Positions 37,413 through 45,802 of a DNA stretch of 64,000 nt are shown in pieces (within the stretch, counting starts at the first letter, position 1; every line of letters starts with the position of its first letter). The notes under the pieces are model-generated. The model was not told where the DNA came from. It saw nothing but the letters and a program-made list of their open reading frames with translations, and ran no database searches. This DNA comes from CAVWCW01 sp963753615 (GTDB lineage: Bacteria > Pseudomonadota > Gammaproteobacteria > Chromatiales > Chromatiaceae): contig CAVWCW010000005.1 of assembly GCA_963753615.1 (NCBI GenBank), positions 186,001 to 250,000 on the forward strand, written 5' to 3'. The translations under genes were made by a program, and so were the position numbers.

Positions 37413-38048
37413 ATGTTCGTTTCCAGTAAACAGAAAATGGGTTTGGCCATGGGCATCCTGTTGGGCGCCATGGGCACATCGGCAACCTTATCGGCCGCAA
37501 GCGCTTCAGGTGTTCGCTTGTTCGATGACCAGGGTTCGGCTCCGTCAGCGCAGCCAGCGGTTCACCGGGTAACTCATCAGGCGGCAAAAGTGCGGCCGAT
37601 GCTCATTCACGACCTTGCGGGCACAAGCGCAACCGTAGCGGTAATTGATACCGGCGCGCCCGAGCGGACATCCCTTAGCGAAACTCCCGACCGGTTCCTT
37701 CGCTTGATGGCCGCCTTCGGTGCGGAAGGTGAGAACAGCGACACGCCACGCGTATCCTACAGCGAATCGGCAGGCAATATGGTTGCCTCCGAAGGGGCGT
37801 CTGACGAACCCAGTTTGGTGGTGGTCCGCGCATTCAGCGCCAACGCTGCAACCTCAGTACAGGACGCGATCAGCGTCATCGAATGGGTAATGTCCAACAA
37901 GGATCAATATCACATCGGGGCGCTCGACCTCTCCTTCATTCATCCCACGACTTCCACCCGAGCCAATGACCCGCTGAATCAGGCCGTTATGGCGGCATGG
38001 GAAGCGGAGATCGTCGTAGTGTCCTCGGCCGACACCGTAGGGATCTAA
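37413..38048 (+). pseudogene. Subtilisin-like exported protein, C-terminally truncated
   Basis: 211 residues with a signal peptide. VAVIDTGAP is the subtilase Asp box, and ISVIEWVMSNKDQYHIGALD, then DPLNQAVMAAWEAEIVVVSS follow the order of an S8 peptidase up to the substrate-binding strand. The His box (HGTH) is not visible (SESAGNMVASEG stands in its place) and the Ser box (GTSM) is missing because a stop ends the frame. So it is either a decayed protease remnant or a non-catalytic relative. Repeat B and repeat A lie directly downstream, which could mark the event that removed the 3' end. Confidence 0.65.
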
Positions 38049-38216
38049 ACGTCGAGCAATCGGCACGCCGAGTTCCCCTTTCCCGGTGCAAGCGTGCCGA
38101 ACCACAGATACACCTGCCGCGCCCAGGCCGTACCTGGCGAGGCGGGTGGATCGGTTTCAACCGCTTCTAACTCAGTACGAAGATCCGCGTCTTGCACAGC
38201 GACCCGTGTCGCTCGC

Positions 38217-38313
38217 CCGCTTATTCCACCAGGCCGCCAGGCGGCTGCGCATAAGCGACTGGAAATTCGAGACCTTGAATAGGACTGCGGCGGCGTCTGC
38301 AGCGAAACACCCT
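38217..38313 (+). repeat. Repeat B, copy 1
   Basis: CCACCAGGCCGCCAGGCGGC then TGCGCATAAGCGACTGGAAA and GACCTTGAATAGGACT. It contains a perfect GCCGCCAGGCGGC palindrome. The same block occurs at 49470-49550 and, reversed, at 45701-45802. Confidence 0.85.
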
Positions 38314-38380
38314 TGGCTAACGCACCCGTTGCTGGTTCCTGCACGCCTGGGCTTGCTCTTCACTCAACCGGTAGCTACGG

Positions 38381-38550
38381 CTATCGATTTGGTGATTCAG
38401 GCTAGGGGGCGCATGGCGCACTTGAAGCGGCACATGGCTGGGTTGCAACTCCCTGGAATAGATTGACTGTTCCGCGTCGTTGCGTCTTGCTCCGCGCCCC
38501 CGCAAGCGCACCCTCCGCCCCGTCCTACTGCGCTTTCTTAGGGTTATGGC
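38381..38550 (+). repeat. Repeat A, copy 2
   Basis: ATCGATTTGGTGATTC, then CATGGCTGGGTTGCAAC and TCGTTGCGTCTTGCTCC. It aligns with the reverse strand of 42505-42676 (around 75 to 80 percent identity by eye) and with 32826-33028 in its second half. Confidence 0.8.
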
Positions 38551-38570
38551 TCCCGGGTATCGGCCTGAAA

Positions 38571-38602
38571 AAATCCCCCTGGCGTAACCGCCAGGGGGAT
38601 TG
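38571..38602 (-). terminator. Intrinsic terminator of the matrixin-like operon
   Basis: On the minus strand, a 12-bp stem (ATCCCCCTGGCG / CGCCAGGGGGAT) with a four-base loop is followed by a run of six T. It lies about 70 bp past the stop of the large secreted protein at 38668. Confidence 0.9.
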
Positions 38603-38667
38603 CATCACTCTATCGAAGCATCCCTGCGCGCAGCTAAGGCGCTAGAGCTCTGTATATCCCTTATCTG

Positions 38668-41472
38668 TCACCATTTCCCCGCTATCGGCGTATCGCTGCT
38701 CGTTCCGAAGGCGAACACGCCGTCAATCCCGGGTTCCCAGACCCTGTTGCCGTTGAGGTCGAGGTAGAAGAGGTTGTTGCGCCGGATGCCAAAATCATCG
38801 GTCCCATCGGCATTCCAGTCTCCGATGACCGGGGTATCCGTACTGCTACCGAAAGCAAATATCCCGTCGATCCCGGGTTCCCAGACCCTGTTGCCGTTGA
38901 GATCGAGGAATAAGAGGTTGTTGCGCCGGATGCCGAAATCATCGGTCCCATCGGCATTCCAGTCTCCGATAACCGGGGTATCCGTGCTGCTACCGAAAGC
39001 AAATATCCCGTCAATCCCGGGTTCCCAGACCCTGTTGCCGTTGAGGTCGAGGAAGAAGAGGTTGTTGCGCCGGACGCCGAAATCATCGGTCCCATCGCCA
39101 TTCCAGTCTCCGATGACCGGGATATCCGTACTGCTTCCGAAAGCAAATATCCCGTCGATCCCGGGTTCCCAGATCCTGTTGCCGTTGAGGTCAAGGAAGA
39201 AGAGGTTGCCCCGCCGGATGCCGACATCATCGACACCATCGCCATTCCAGTCTCCGACGACCGGGAGATCCGTACTGCTACCGAAGGAAACCAGCCCGTC
39301 AGTCCCAGGTTCCCAGACATTGTTGCCGTTGAGGTCGAGGAAGAAGAGTTTGTTCCGCCAGACGCCAATCTTGTCACTAACGATTGGGACAGGAACCGTT
39401 ATCGCTACTCCAGTCGAGCATTGGTTGTTGGTCGGGCTTTCATCGGCCACTGCGTCGACACAGGCGCCAATCCAGTAGGTCCCCGGAGTTGTTGGTGCGG
39501 ACACCACTGCCAATTCCGCCGAAGTCCCGCTCGGCGCCAGACCTATCACGAAATCGGTAGCGATCTCCGCGTCGGCCGTCGATATGATGCTATCGGTCGA
39601 ACGATAGTATCTTAGGGTAGTGCTCGCCGACGGGCTTCCACCTTGGTTTACAACGTCCGCTGAGGCAATGAAGCTAGCCCCAGGATTCGGGGCCGTGTTA
39701 CTCACACCCGGATTGATTGTGACCAAGTCGGGCGGCGTAGCAACAGTAATTTGCACGGCTGCCGAACACTGGTTGAAAGCGTTGGTTTCACCCGCAATCG
39801 CATCGACACAGGCGCCGATCCAGTACGTCCCTGCGGTCGCCGGCGCCGAAACCGTAGCGGTTTCCGGAGAAGTCCCGCCCGCAACCAGAGCGCTTACGAA
39901 ATCGGTGGTAAGCTGCGTATCGCCGGTCGATATGATGCTATTGGTCGAACGATAGTACCGTAGCGTAGTGCTCGCCGCATAACCAGCACCTTGGTTTCTC
40001 GCGGTGGCTGAGGCGGTGAAGCTTTGTCCTGTCAAGAGCGTGGCGTCGCTTACACCGGGACTGATGGTGGTCAAATCTGGCCTGGCAAACGAGGCGGTCA
40101 GGGAATACTTATTGCAGCTTCCCGAGCCCCACCCGTATACCCGTATGTAATAGGTTCCACCTGCTGCCGATGTGACGTTATACGTGATGGATTCGTTATT
40201 GGTTGTTGATAACGAGGAGGCTAAGGTAGTACCGGAGGAATTCAACAATCTAAGGTTGATGTCTCCTAAAGAATCGCTGAACGTCGCCGAAATCGAGAAC
40301 GTCCCGCTGCCGGGAACGACAACGCGGTAGTAATCACTCTCCAAATCCTGGTCTATGCTGAGGTTGCTCGCCGAAAAGGGCAGGCTTATCGTAGGCGCGG
40401 CCCCCGTCGAATCGTTCGGCTCATAGGCGTCTTCCGCAAGGAGGATGGTGAGTGAGGTAGGTGTATAGGTCGATCCGGTATAGGCAACACCGTTGGTGAA
40501 GGTAACGGCGTTGTTGTTCTCGTATCGCTCTGCCCACGCAGCGTTGTCGTCGATGATGCCGCCGATCCACCTCGTGCCGCAGTCGTTCACCGTGGGGATC
40601 ACTGCGCTCCAGTTAAACAGGCTGGCTCCATGAGCGGAAAACGATGACCAACTCCCGGTATTCAACAATTGATCGCCGGTCGAGATAAAGTCGTTGGTCG
40701 ATAAATAGATTCCTAAACGTACGGAACTGGCAAGTGACAGGTTCCCCCGGTTTTCGACCGATATATTGTTCAGGTTAACGGTTTGTCCCTCGCGCAGGGT
40801 GGTTGGGCTCATCGTCATCCATTGCGGTGTGCTACCGTTGTGCCACTTGTTGTAGATAACCATATCCCGCTCATTGACAGCCGAGGCGTGTTGTCGGATT
40901 CCTTGCTTGTCGTCCTTGAAGAGGGTCTCGCCTCGCAAATACTTGCTGACCCCGCTGTTTTCGATCGAAAGCCAGCTATTATAGTGACCGAGCCCCCTGC
41001 AGTGACCGAGTTCGTGGAGAACGGTGGATTGGAACCAGTTGTTGTTGTCGGGCGCGAGGTTCCATGGAAGGGTAGAATCAAGCATGACATCGCATTCATT
41101 TATTCTACCGGTAAAAAAATTCGACCAAGTAACAGCCCAGGCAAGCGCGTTTGCGTAGCTCAATCCATACTGTGAGTTAAGCGCTGCCTCGCCCAAAAAT
41201 CCTATTGTGTTGTCTCCGTCGTTGGCGCCGAACGAGAACTGGGGGTTGAGGTTGATCCGAAACGGGTGGGAGTTGTCGGTAACGTCGATCGTGTTCCATT
41301 CCGTCATCTGTGACTGCGCAGGGAGACTGAAGGTGGCCGCAGGTAAAAACACCTCATCCATGACGATATTGTCGCCATCCGGCCACCAGTTATTGATAAC
41401 GTAACCGGGCGCGCTAAAGGAAGCCACCAACAGTCCTATGCCCGTAAGGACAGAAATGTTTTGCGTTCTCAT
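38668..41472 (-). CDS. Large secreted matrixin-like metalloprotease with PPC, CARDB and 48-residue repeats
   Basis: 934 residues with a signal peptide. HELGHCRGLGH (residues 153-163) is the metzincin/matrixin zinc motif HEXXHXXGXXH. A pre-peptidase C-terminal (PPC)-like domain follows (about 340-450; AYEPNDSTGAA, DYYRVVVPGSGTF), then two CARDB-like repeats (PDLTTISPGVSD... and PDLVTINPGVSN...), and five 48-residue FG-GAP-like repeats at the end, each with DLNGNRVWEPGIDG and GDWNADGTDDFG. These C-terminal domains usually mediate calcium binding, surface attachment or secretion. It would be an extracellular protease. The gene is co-transcribed with the exported protein at 41469, whose stop overlaps its ATG. 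Confidence 0.88.
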   Translation of the reverse strand: MRTQNISVLTGIGLLVASFSAPGYVINNWWPDGDNIVMDEVFLPAATFSLPAQSQMTEWNTIDVTDNSHPFRINLNPQFSFGANDGDNTIGFLGEAALNSQYGLSYANALAWAVTWSNFFTGRINECDVMLDSTLPWNLAPDNNNWFQSTVLHELGHCRGLGHYNSWLSIENSGVSKYLRGETLFKDDKQGIRQHASAVNERDMVIYNKWHNGSTPQWMTMSPTTLREGQTVNLNNISVENRGNLSLASSVRLGIYLSTNDFISTGDQLLNTGSWSSFSAHGASLFNWSAVIPTVNDCGTRWIGGIIDDNAAWAERYENNNAVTFTNGVAYTGSTYTPTSLTILLAEDAYEPNDSTGAAPTISLPFSASNLSIDQDLESDYYRVVVPGSGTFSISATFSDSLGDINLRLLNSSGTTLASSLSTTNNESITYNVTSAAGGTYYIRVYGWGSGSCNKYSLTASFARPDLTTISPGVSDATLLTGQSFTASATARNQGAGYAASTTLRYYRSTNSIISTGDTQLTTDFVSALVAGGTSPETATVSAPATAGTYWIGACVDAIAGETNAFNQCSAAVQITVATPPDLVTINPGVSNTAPNPGASFIASADVVNQGGSPSASTTLRYYRSTDSIISTADAEIATDFVIGLAPSGTSAELAVVSAPTTPGTYWIGACVDAVADESPTNNQCSTGVAITVPVPIVSDKIGVWRNKLFFLDLNGNNVWEPGTDGLVSFGSSTDLPVVGDWNGDGVDDVGIRRGNLFFLDLNGNRIWEPGIDGIFAFGSSTDIPVIGDWNGDGTDDFGVRRNNLFFLDLNGNRVWEPGIDGIFAFGSSTDTPVIGDWNADGTDDFGIRRNNLLFLDLNGNRVWEPGIDGIFAFGSSTDTPVIGDWNADGTDDFGIRRNNLFYLDLNGNRVWEPGIDGVFAFGTSSDTPIAGKW
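38685..39370 (-). repeat. Five tandem 144-bp repeats inside the matrixin-like gene
   Basis: The unit start (TTGCCGTTGAGGTCGAGG on the plus strand) occurs at 38747, 38891, 39035, 39179 and 39323, exactly 144 bp apart, encoding 48-residue repeats. The copies are nearly identical, so they were duplicated recently or are kept uniform by conversion. Confidence 0.9.
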
Positions 41473-42290
41473 TGCACACCCCCCTTGACGGCCCGGACTT
41501 GGGCGATGAAATCATCGACTTGCATTGCCGGAGCCTGCGAGGTCCAGAAACTGGTAGCTTCGAGACTCGCTCCTACCGAGGGGACAACACCGGAATCGGG
41601 TTCAGGCGGCGGGACAAGTTGCGGAGCCCGCCCCCCCGATTCTTCGGGATTATATCGCACTACAATTCGGCCGTTTTGCACGCCCGTGACGATGTCACCC
41701 TCGGCGTTGAGCAGAAGGTCTTGGACGCCGTCGGGCGAAGGAACAATTTGGAAAAAGCCTTGGTCGACCCCCGTTATCGGATCCGCATAGTTTTCGAAGT
41801 CGGGGCGGAGGAACAAAAGATAGCTTTTGTTCAATTCCAACTGGGGTATCCCCTCCACCACGACGCGCACCTGTCCGTTCGAGCCCCCGGCCAGGCGAAT
41901 CGTGATTTCGTCGCTTGCTACCTCACCAAATACTTCTTGATCTACTGCCAAGGTCACATCGGTAAACAACATGTGCCCAATCTCTACAGGCACAGTTTCC
42001 GGCGCGGGCAGCGAAAGCGGATCTTGATTGGCGGAATCCGCCACGGTCTCCACATCTTGCTGATCTAACGCCGTTTCTTCGAGTGGAGTTGTTGATTCCT
42101 TAGCAGGCCCGGCGGGTTGCGAAAAACCATCTTCAATCACTTGAATATCAATAACGGTCGCCTCGATCGCCAGGTGCGTACGAGCGACGAGTTGGTTGAA
42201 ATCAAGCGGATAGAAGGTTCCTCCATATGCCGTTTGAAGAGGAACGAACAGGGTAAGGGCGAATAACAATAAATTGGCTTTCATTTTCAT
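41469..42290 (-). CDS. Exported protein partnered with the matrixin-like protease
   Basis: 273 residues from the ATG at 42290 with a signal peptide ending TAYGG. An N-terminal domain has FYPLDFNQLVARTHLAIEAT and VTLAVDQEVFGEVASDEITI, reminiscent of small beta-rich secreted domains; LLFLRPDFENYADPITGVDQG follows and a Pro-rich tail ends in VRAVKGGVQ. No catalytic motif recognised. Overlap with the protease gene suggests an inhibitor, chaperone or secretion partner; this is inference. Confidence 0.75.
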   Translation of the reverse strand: MKMKANLLLFALTLFVPLQTAYGGTFYPLDFNQLVARTHLAIEATVIDIQVIEDGFSQPAGPAKESTTPLEETALDQQDVETVADSANQDPLSLPAPETVPVEIGHMLFTDVTLAVDQEVFGEVASDEITIRLAGGSNGQVRVVVEGIPQLELNKSYLLFLRPDFENYADPITGVDQGFFQIVPSPDGVQDLLLNAEGDIVTGVQNGRIVVRYNPEESGGRAPQLVPPPEPDSGVVPSVGASLEATSFWTSQAPAMQVDDFIAQVRAVKGGVQ

Positions 42291-42504
42291 CGCGACTCCA
42301 GCGTTTGGTAGCAAGTTATTTGCGGCCGGGTTTCACATCTTCTCTAGCAGATCATGTTATATAATGCAATGCTCCAGATCAGATAATAGTGTCGGTATAA
42401 GGGTTATTCCGTCACAGTATTAGGGAAAATTACAAAAATTACGGGGTTGGGAAAGGCAAGGACGTCTCGCTATATCGATGAACGAAACGAGTCGATGATG
42501 CGCA

Positions 42505-42676
42505 AGCTACTGATCCTGGAAAAAGCGGTTGGGCGGGGCGGAGGCTGTAGTTGCGGGGGTACGGGGCAAGGCGCAACGACTCGGAATTGGCAATCTATCG
42601 TAACGAGTTGCAACGCAGCCATGTTCCGCCGCGAGGGTGCCATGCGACCCGTAGCCCAGATCACCAAATCGATGAA
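42505..42676 (-). repeat. Repeat A, copy 3 (reverse)
   Basis: Reverse strand matches copy 2: ATCGATTTGGTGATCTGGG, CATGGCTGCGTTGCAACTCG, TCGTTGCGCCTTGCCCCG. Confidence 0.8.
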
Positions 42677-42854
42677 GACAGGAACCGGGGGCCTGTGTGT
42701 TCAACTCAGTAAAATGTCAGAATGGAATGGCCAACTGCTCTTTCTAGAGCTGATAGTGTCCGGGGTTGTGTGCGAAACTCGCAGGGCCGCGCTGATTCCC
42801 AACGCTTGTCGTTGGATTACTCGGGGCTGGGCGCAATTTGGTGACGATCAAATA

Positions 42855-42894
42855 GAGAAACGCTGATTCAATCGCGTTTACCGCGCGGGGCAGG
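42855..42894 (+). repeat. MITE-like repeat C, copy 4 (left end only)
   Basis: GAGAAACGCTGATTCAATCG and GTTTACCGCGCGGGGCAGG match the left end of copy 2. Confidence 0.7.
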
Positions 42895-42953
42895 CCCAAT
42901 GACCCTTCGCTCCCCTTTCGCCCTTAAGTCGATCGACTCGCAGGAATACTTTC

Positions 42954-45594
42954 ATGAGCTGGAGGATAGCGCGACGTGGGTTGGCCGCAGTAGCGTTCCT
43001 GGTCGTTGTCATCGTCGGGGCTGGTGTTGCGCTCCTGCATCTTCCCGCGCTCGAGGACGCGCGGAGCCGGATCGCGGCGAACCTGCTGTCGTCCTATCTG
43101 GGCGAGGCTGTCATCGTGCACGGTGGCGTCGACGTGACCCTCGGACAGACGATCGAGGTTATCGTGCAGCGGGTCGGCCCCGCGGCGGCCGTGTCGATGG
43201 CGCCAGCCTCGGCCGCGCCGGTGGGGACGGTGCGCATGTCCTTCTCGCTCGACGCCGCGCTTCGGGGGCGTCTGGACCTGACGGCGCTGGATGTCTCGAG
43301 CGTGCGCGTGATCATCGATGCCGCCGAGCCGTCCGACGGAAACGCTCGGCCAGAGCGTCTCCAGTGCGGTCGAGGGGGTGCTTGTCGTCTCCGCTGGTCC
43401 GGAGCCTGAAGCTGGAGGATGTCCGGATCCTGCGCATCAACGATCCGGCGGGCTGGAACGGAACGCTGTTCTTCGACACTGTCACCTCGCGCGAAACCGA
43501 TCGCGCCGGCGCGGTTTCAGTCGAGGCGAAAGGGAGCCTGCACGGACAGGCGTTCACGCTTTCCGGGAAGGTTCCGGACCTCTCCCCGGCCTCCGGAGCG
43601 GAGCGCGACGACGACATCTCGCTGAAGCTGGCCTTCAAGGGCATCGAAGCCGGTCTGGATGGACGGCTGGCACAAGACGTCGGCGGGCTGACGCTCGCCG
43701 CTCGGCTCGACGTCACTTCGCCGTCGCTCGGCGACGTTCAGGACGTGCTGAAACTGGCGCGGGCGGTCGAGGGAACCGGGACGCTCGGACTGGCGCTCGA
43801 CGGCGCGCTCGCCAAGCTTGCGATCGGGTCGGCGAAGCTGCGGATCGAGACCGCCGAGGGCCGCGTCTACGAGGCGGACGGCGGGGTTGCGGACATGTGG
43901 GCGGTCGACGGGATCGATCTGGGCTTCGCCGCGACACTCGTCCCGCCCGGCGCAGCGAAGGGAAAATCGCGTTTCGACTGTGGCGCCGCGCTCCATCAAG
44001 GGCCGCCTCTCGAGCAAGGAAGGCGGATTCGAGATCGACGAGGTCATCGTCGAGACGGGCCTCGCGTCGGTCGAACTGGAGCAGGTGGGCCCGATCCGGA
44101 TCGGGCGGATCGCGCGCGACGAGAAAGGGCGCCTTCGGCTCGAAGAGATCCGGCTGGTGCAGGGCGATCCGAAAGACCCGATACTCGACCTGACCGGTAA
44201 TCTGAACGATGTCCTTGAGCTACGGGATTTCTCGCTCGAGGGGAATTTTTTGTCTGCGCATGGCGGTCTTGCTGACCGGAAGGCGCGACGCGACCGGCGT
44301 CGGCGCGGTGAGAGGCAAAGTGGCGATGTCGGACGCCTCGGGACACCTGCGGCTGGAGACGCTCGATGCGAAGCTGGAGGGAACGGACCTGATGTCGCTC
44401 TCCCTGCGCCTGGCGGAAAGCGGCAAGAGCGGCGATCGGCTGGGCCTGAAGCTCGACCTTCCCGATCTGGCCCAACTGGCGGCGGCCCTCGGGCGCAAGG
44501 CTTCGGCGGGCATCCAACATCGCCTTCGACGGCACGATCGGTGTGGCCGAAGGCGCAGCGACGGTGCAGGGCGTCGGGGCGTGTCGGCACGACGGATCTT
44601 GAGGGCCGGCTACGGTTCGCTGCTCCCAAAGGGAAGCCCGAGATCAATGGAAAGATCAGCGCGAAAGACCTGCACTTCGACGACCTCGCCGCCGCCCGCG
44701 AGGTGCCGAAACTGTTCTCGGACCGTGAGATTGATGCGATCAAGCTGCGCGGGGACGTTAAGAAAGAGACGACGCTGTCCCTCGATATCGCGGCTGATGC
44801 GGTCGAGGGCGGCGGCGAGACGGCCGGCGGTCTGGCAGCGCGTGTCGTCTACGCGAAGTCGCGCCTGCGGGTCTCGCCGGCCGAGCTCGCTGTATCTGGG
44901 TGGAAACTTCAAGGGCGAGGTCGATGCGAATCTTGCGCCCTCGCCGCCGTCGCTCAAGCTTGAGGCGGCGGTGCGCAAGCTCAGCCTCGAGCAGTTGTTC
45001 AAGCGACTGGACAAAGCGCCCGCGGCGTCGGGTCCACTCGATCTCGATCTTGCCGTTACAGCGGACGGTGCCGATCTGCGCGCGCTGCTGGCCTCCATGA
45101 GCGGGCAGATTTCAGGGTCTGTCCGAGGGGGCAGTCTCGCCGACCGGACGATCGATCTGGCCGGTCAGACCATCATCGAATGGATGTTCACGCCGAGCGC
45201 CGACGGCAGCGCTCCCCTGGTGTGCTTCGTGGCCCGGTTCGACTTCGAGGACGGGATCGGAACCGCCCGGCAACTGGTGTTGGAAACGGAGCAGGTGCAG
45301 GCTGTCGGCGCAGGGACGCTCAATCTACGCAACGAGACCATGGACTTCGTATTCGCGCCGCGGCCCAAGCGAAACGACTTGGTCGGCACCCTCGGCCCCG
45401 TCCACGTCAGCGGCCCGCTGTCCAAACCCGAGATCAAGCTGACCGATGGCACCGTGGCTGCGAAGGTGGTCGGTGAAACGATCGGCCTGCCATTGCATCT
45501 GCTTGGCCCGATCCTCGGCGCGGACGGCCAACCGCCGCCCGAGCACAAGCCGTGCGTCGTCGTCCCGGACGCGGGTATAGACCAACGGCTCTGA
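42954..45594 (+). pseudogene. AsmA-like protein gene broken by about seven frameshifts
   Basis: Coding signal runs from MSWRIARRGLAAVAFLVVVI (anchor) to DQRL at the end, with AsmA-type pieces throughout: LPALEDARSRIAANLLSSYL, LAARLDVTSPSLGDVQDVLK, ELRDFSLEGNFLS, LDLPDLAQLAAALGRKASAG, INGKISAKDLHFDDLAAARE, PSLKLEAAVRKLSLEQLFKR and a C-terminal AGTLNLRNETMDFVFAPRPK. Frame changes lie near 43340, 43400, 43985, 44280, 44510, 44590 and 44890, with few in-frame stops. Codon and word usage looks closer to an alphaproteobacterial AsmA than to neighbouring genes. It is either a decaying transferred gene or heavily hit by sequence errors. Confidence 0.7.
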
Positions 45595-45799
45595 CCCGGC
45601 ATACAGGAAGGGCGCGGGCTCGTCGGCATGGCCCGCGGGCGGCGACTTGGTGGGTAAGGTAGTCGAACGCGAAGAGAGCCGATAGCCAGGCGGCGTGATA
45701 CAGGGTGTTTCGCTGCAGACGCCTCCGCAGTCCTTTTCAAGATCTCGAATTTCCAGTCGCTTATGCGCAGCCGCCTGGCGGCCTGGTGAATTCTGCGGG
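45595..45799. other. Short intergenic stretch with repeat B copy 2
   Basis: Most of this 205-bp gap is reverse repeat B (45701-45802). No gene is supported. Confidence 0.6.
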
Positions 45800-45802
45800 C
45801 TA
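45701..45802 (-). repeat. Repeat B, copy 2 (reverse)
   Basis: Reverse of copy 1, ending at the stop codon of the acyltransferase fusion. Confidence 0.85.

Larger units (their letters stand above)
42291..42953. other. Repeat-rich intergenic region
   Basis: No gene is supported. It contains reverse repeat A (42505-42676) and a left-end fragment of repeat C (42855-42894); frames over it look like read-through of the repeats. Confidence 0.6.

Noticed and set aside
42447..42866. 139-residue frame in the 42.5 kb gap
   Set aside because: It lies over repeat A and ends in repeat C, with no ribosome site.
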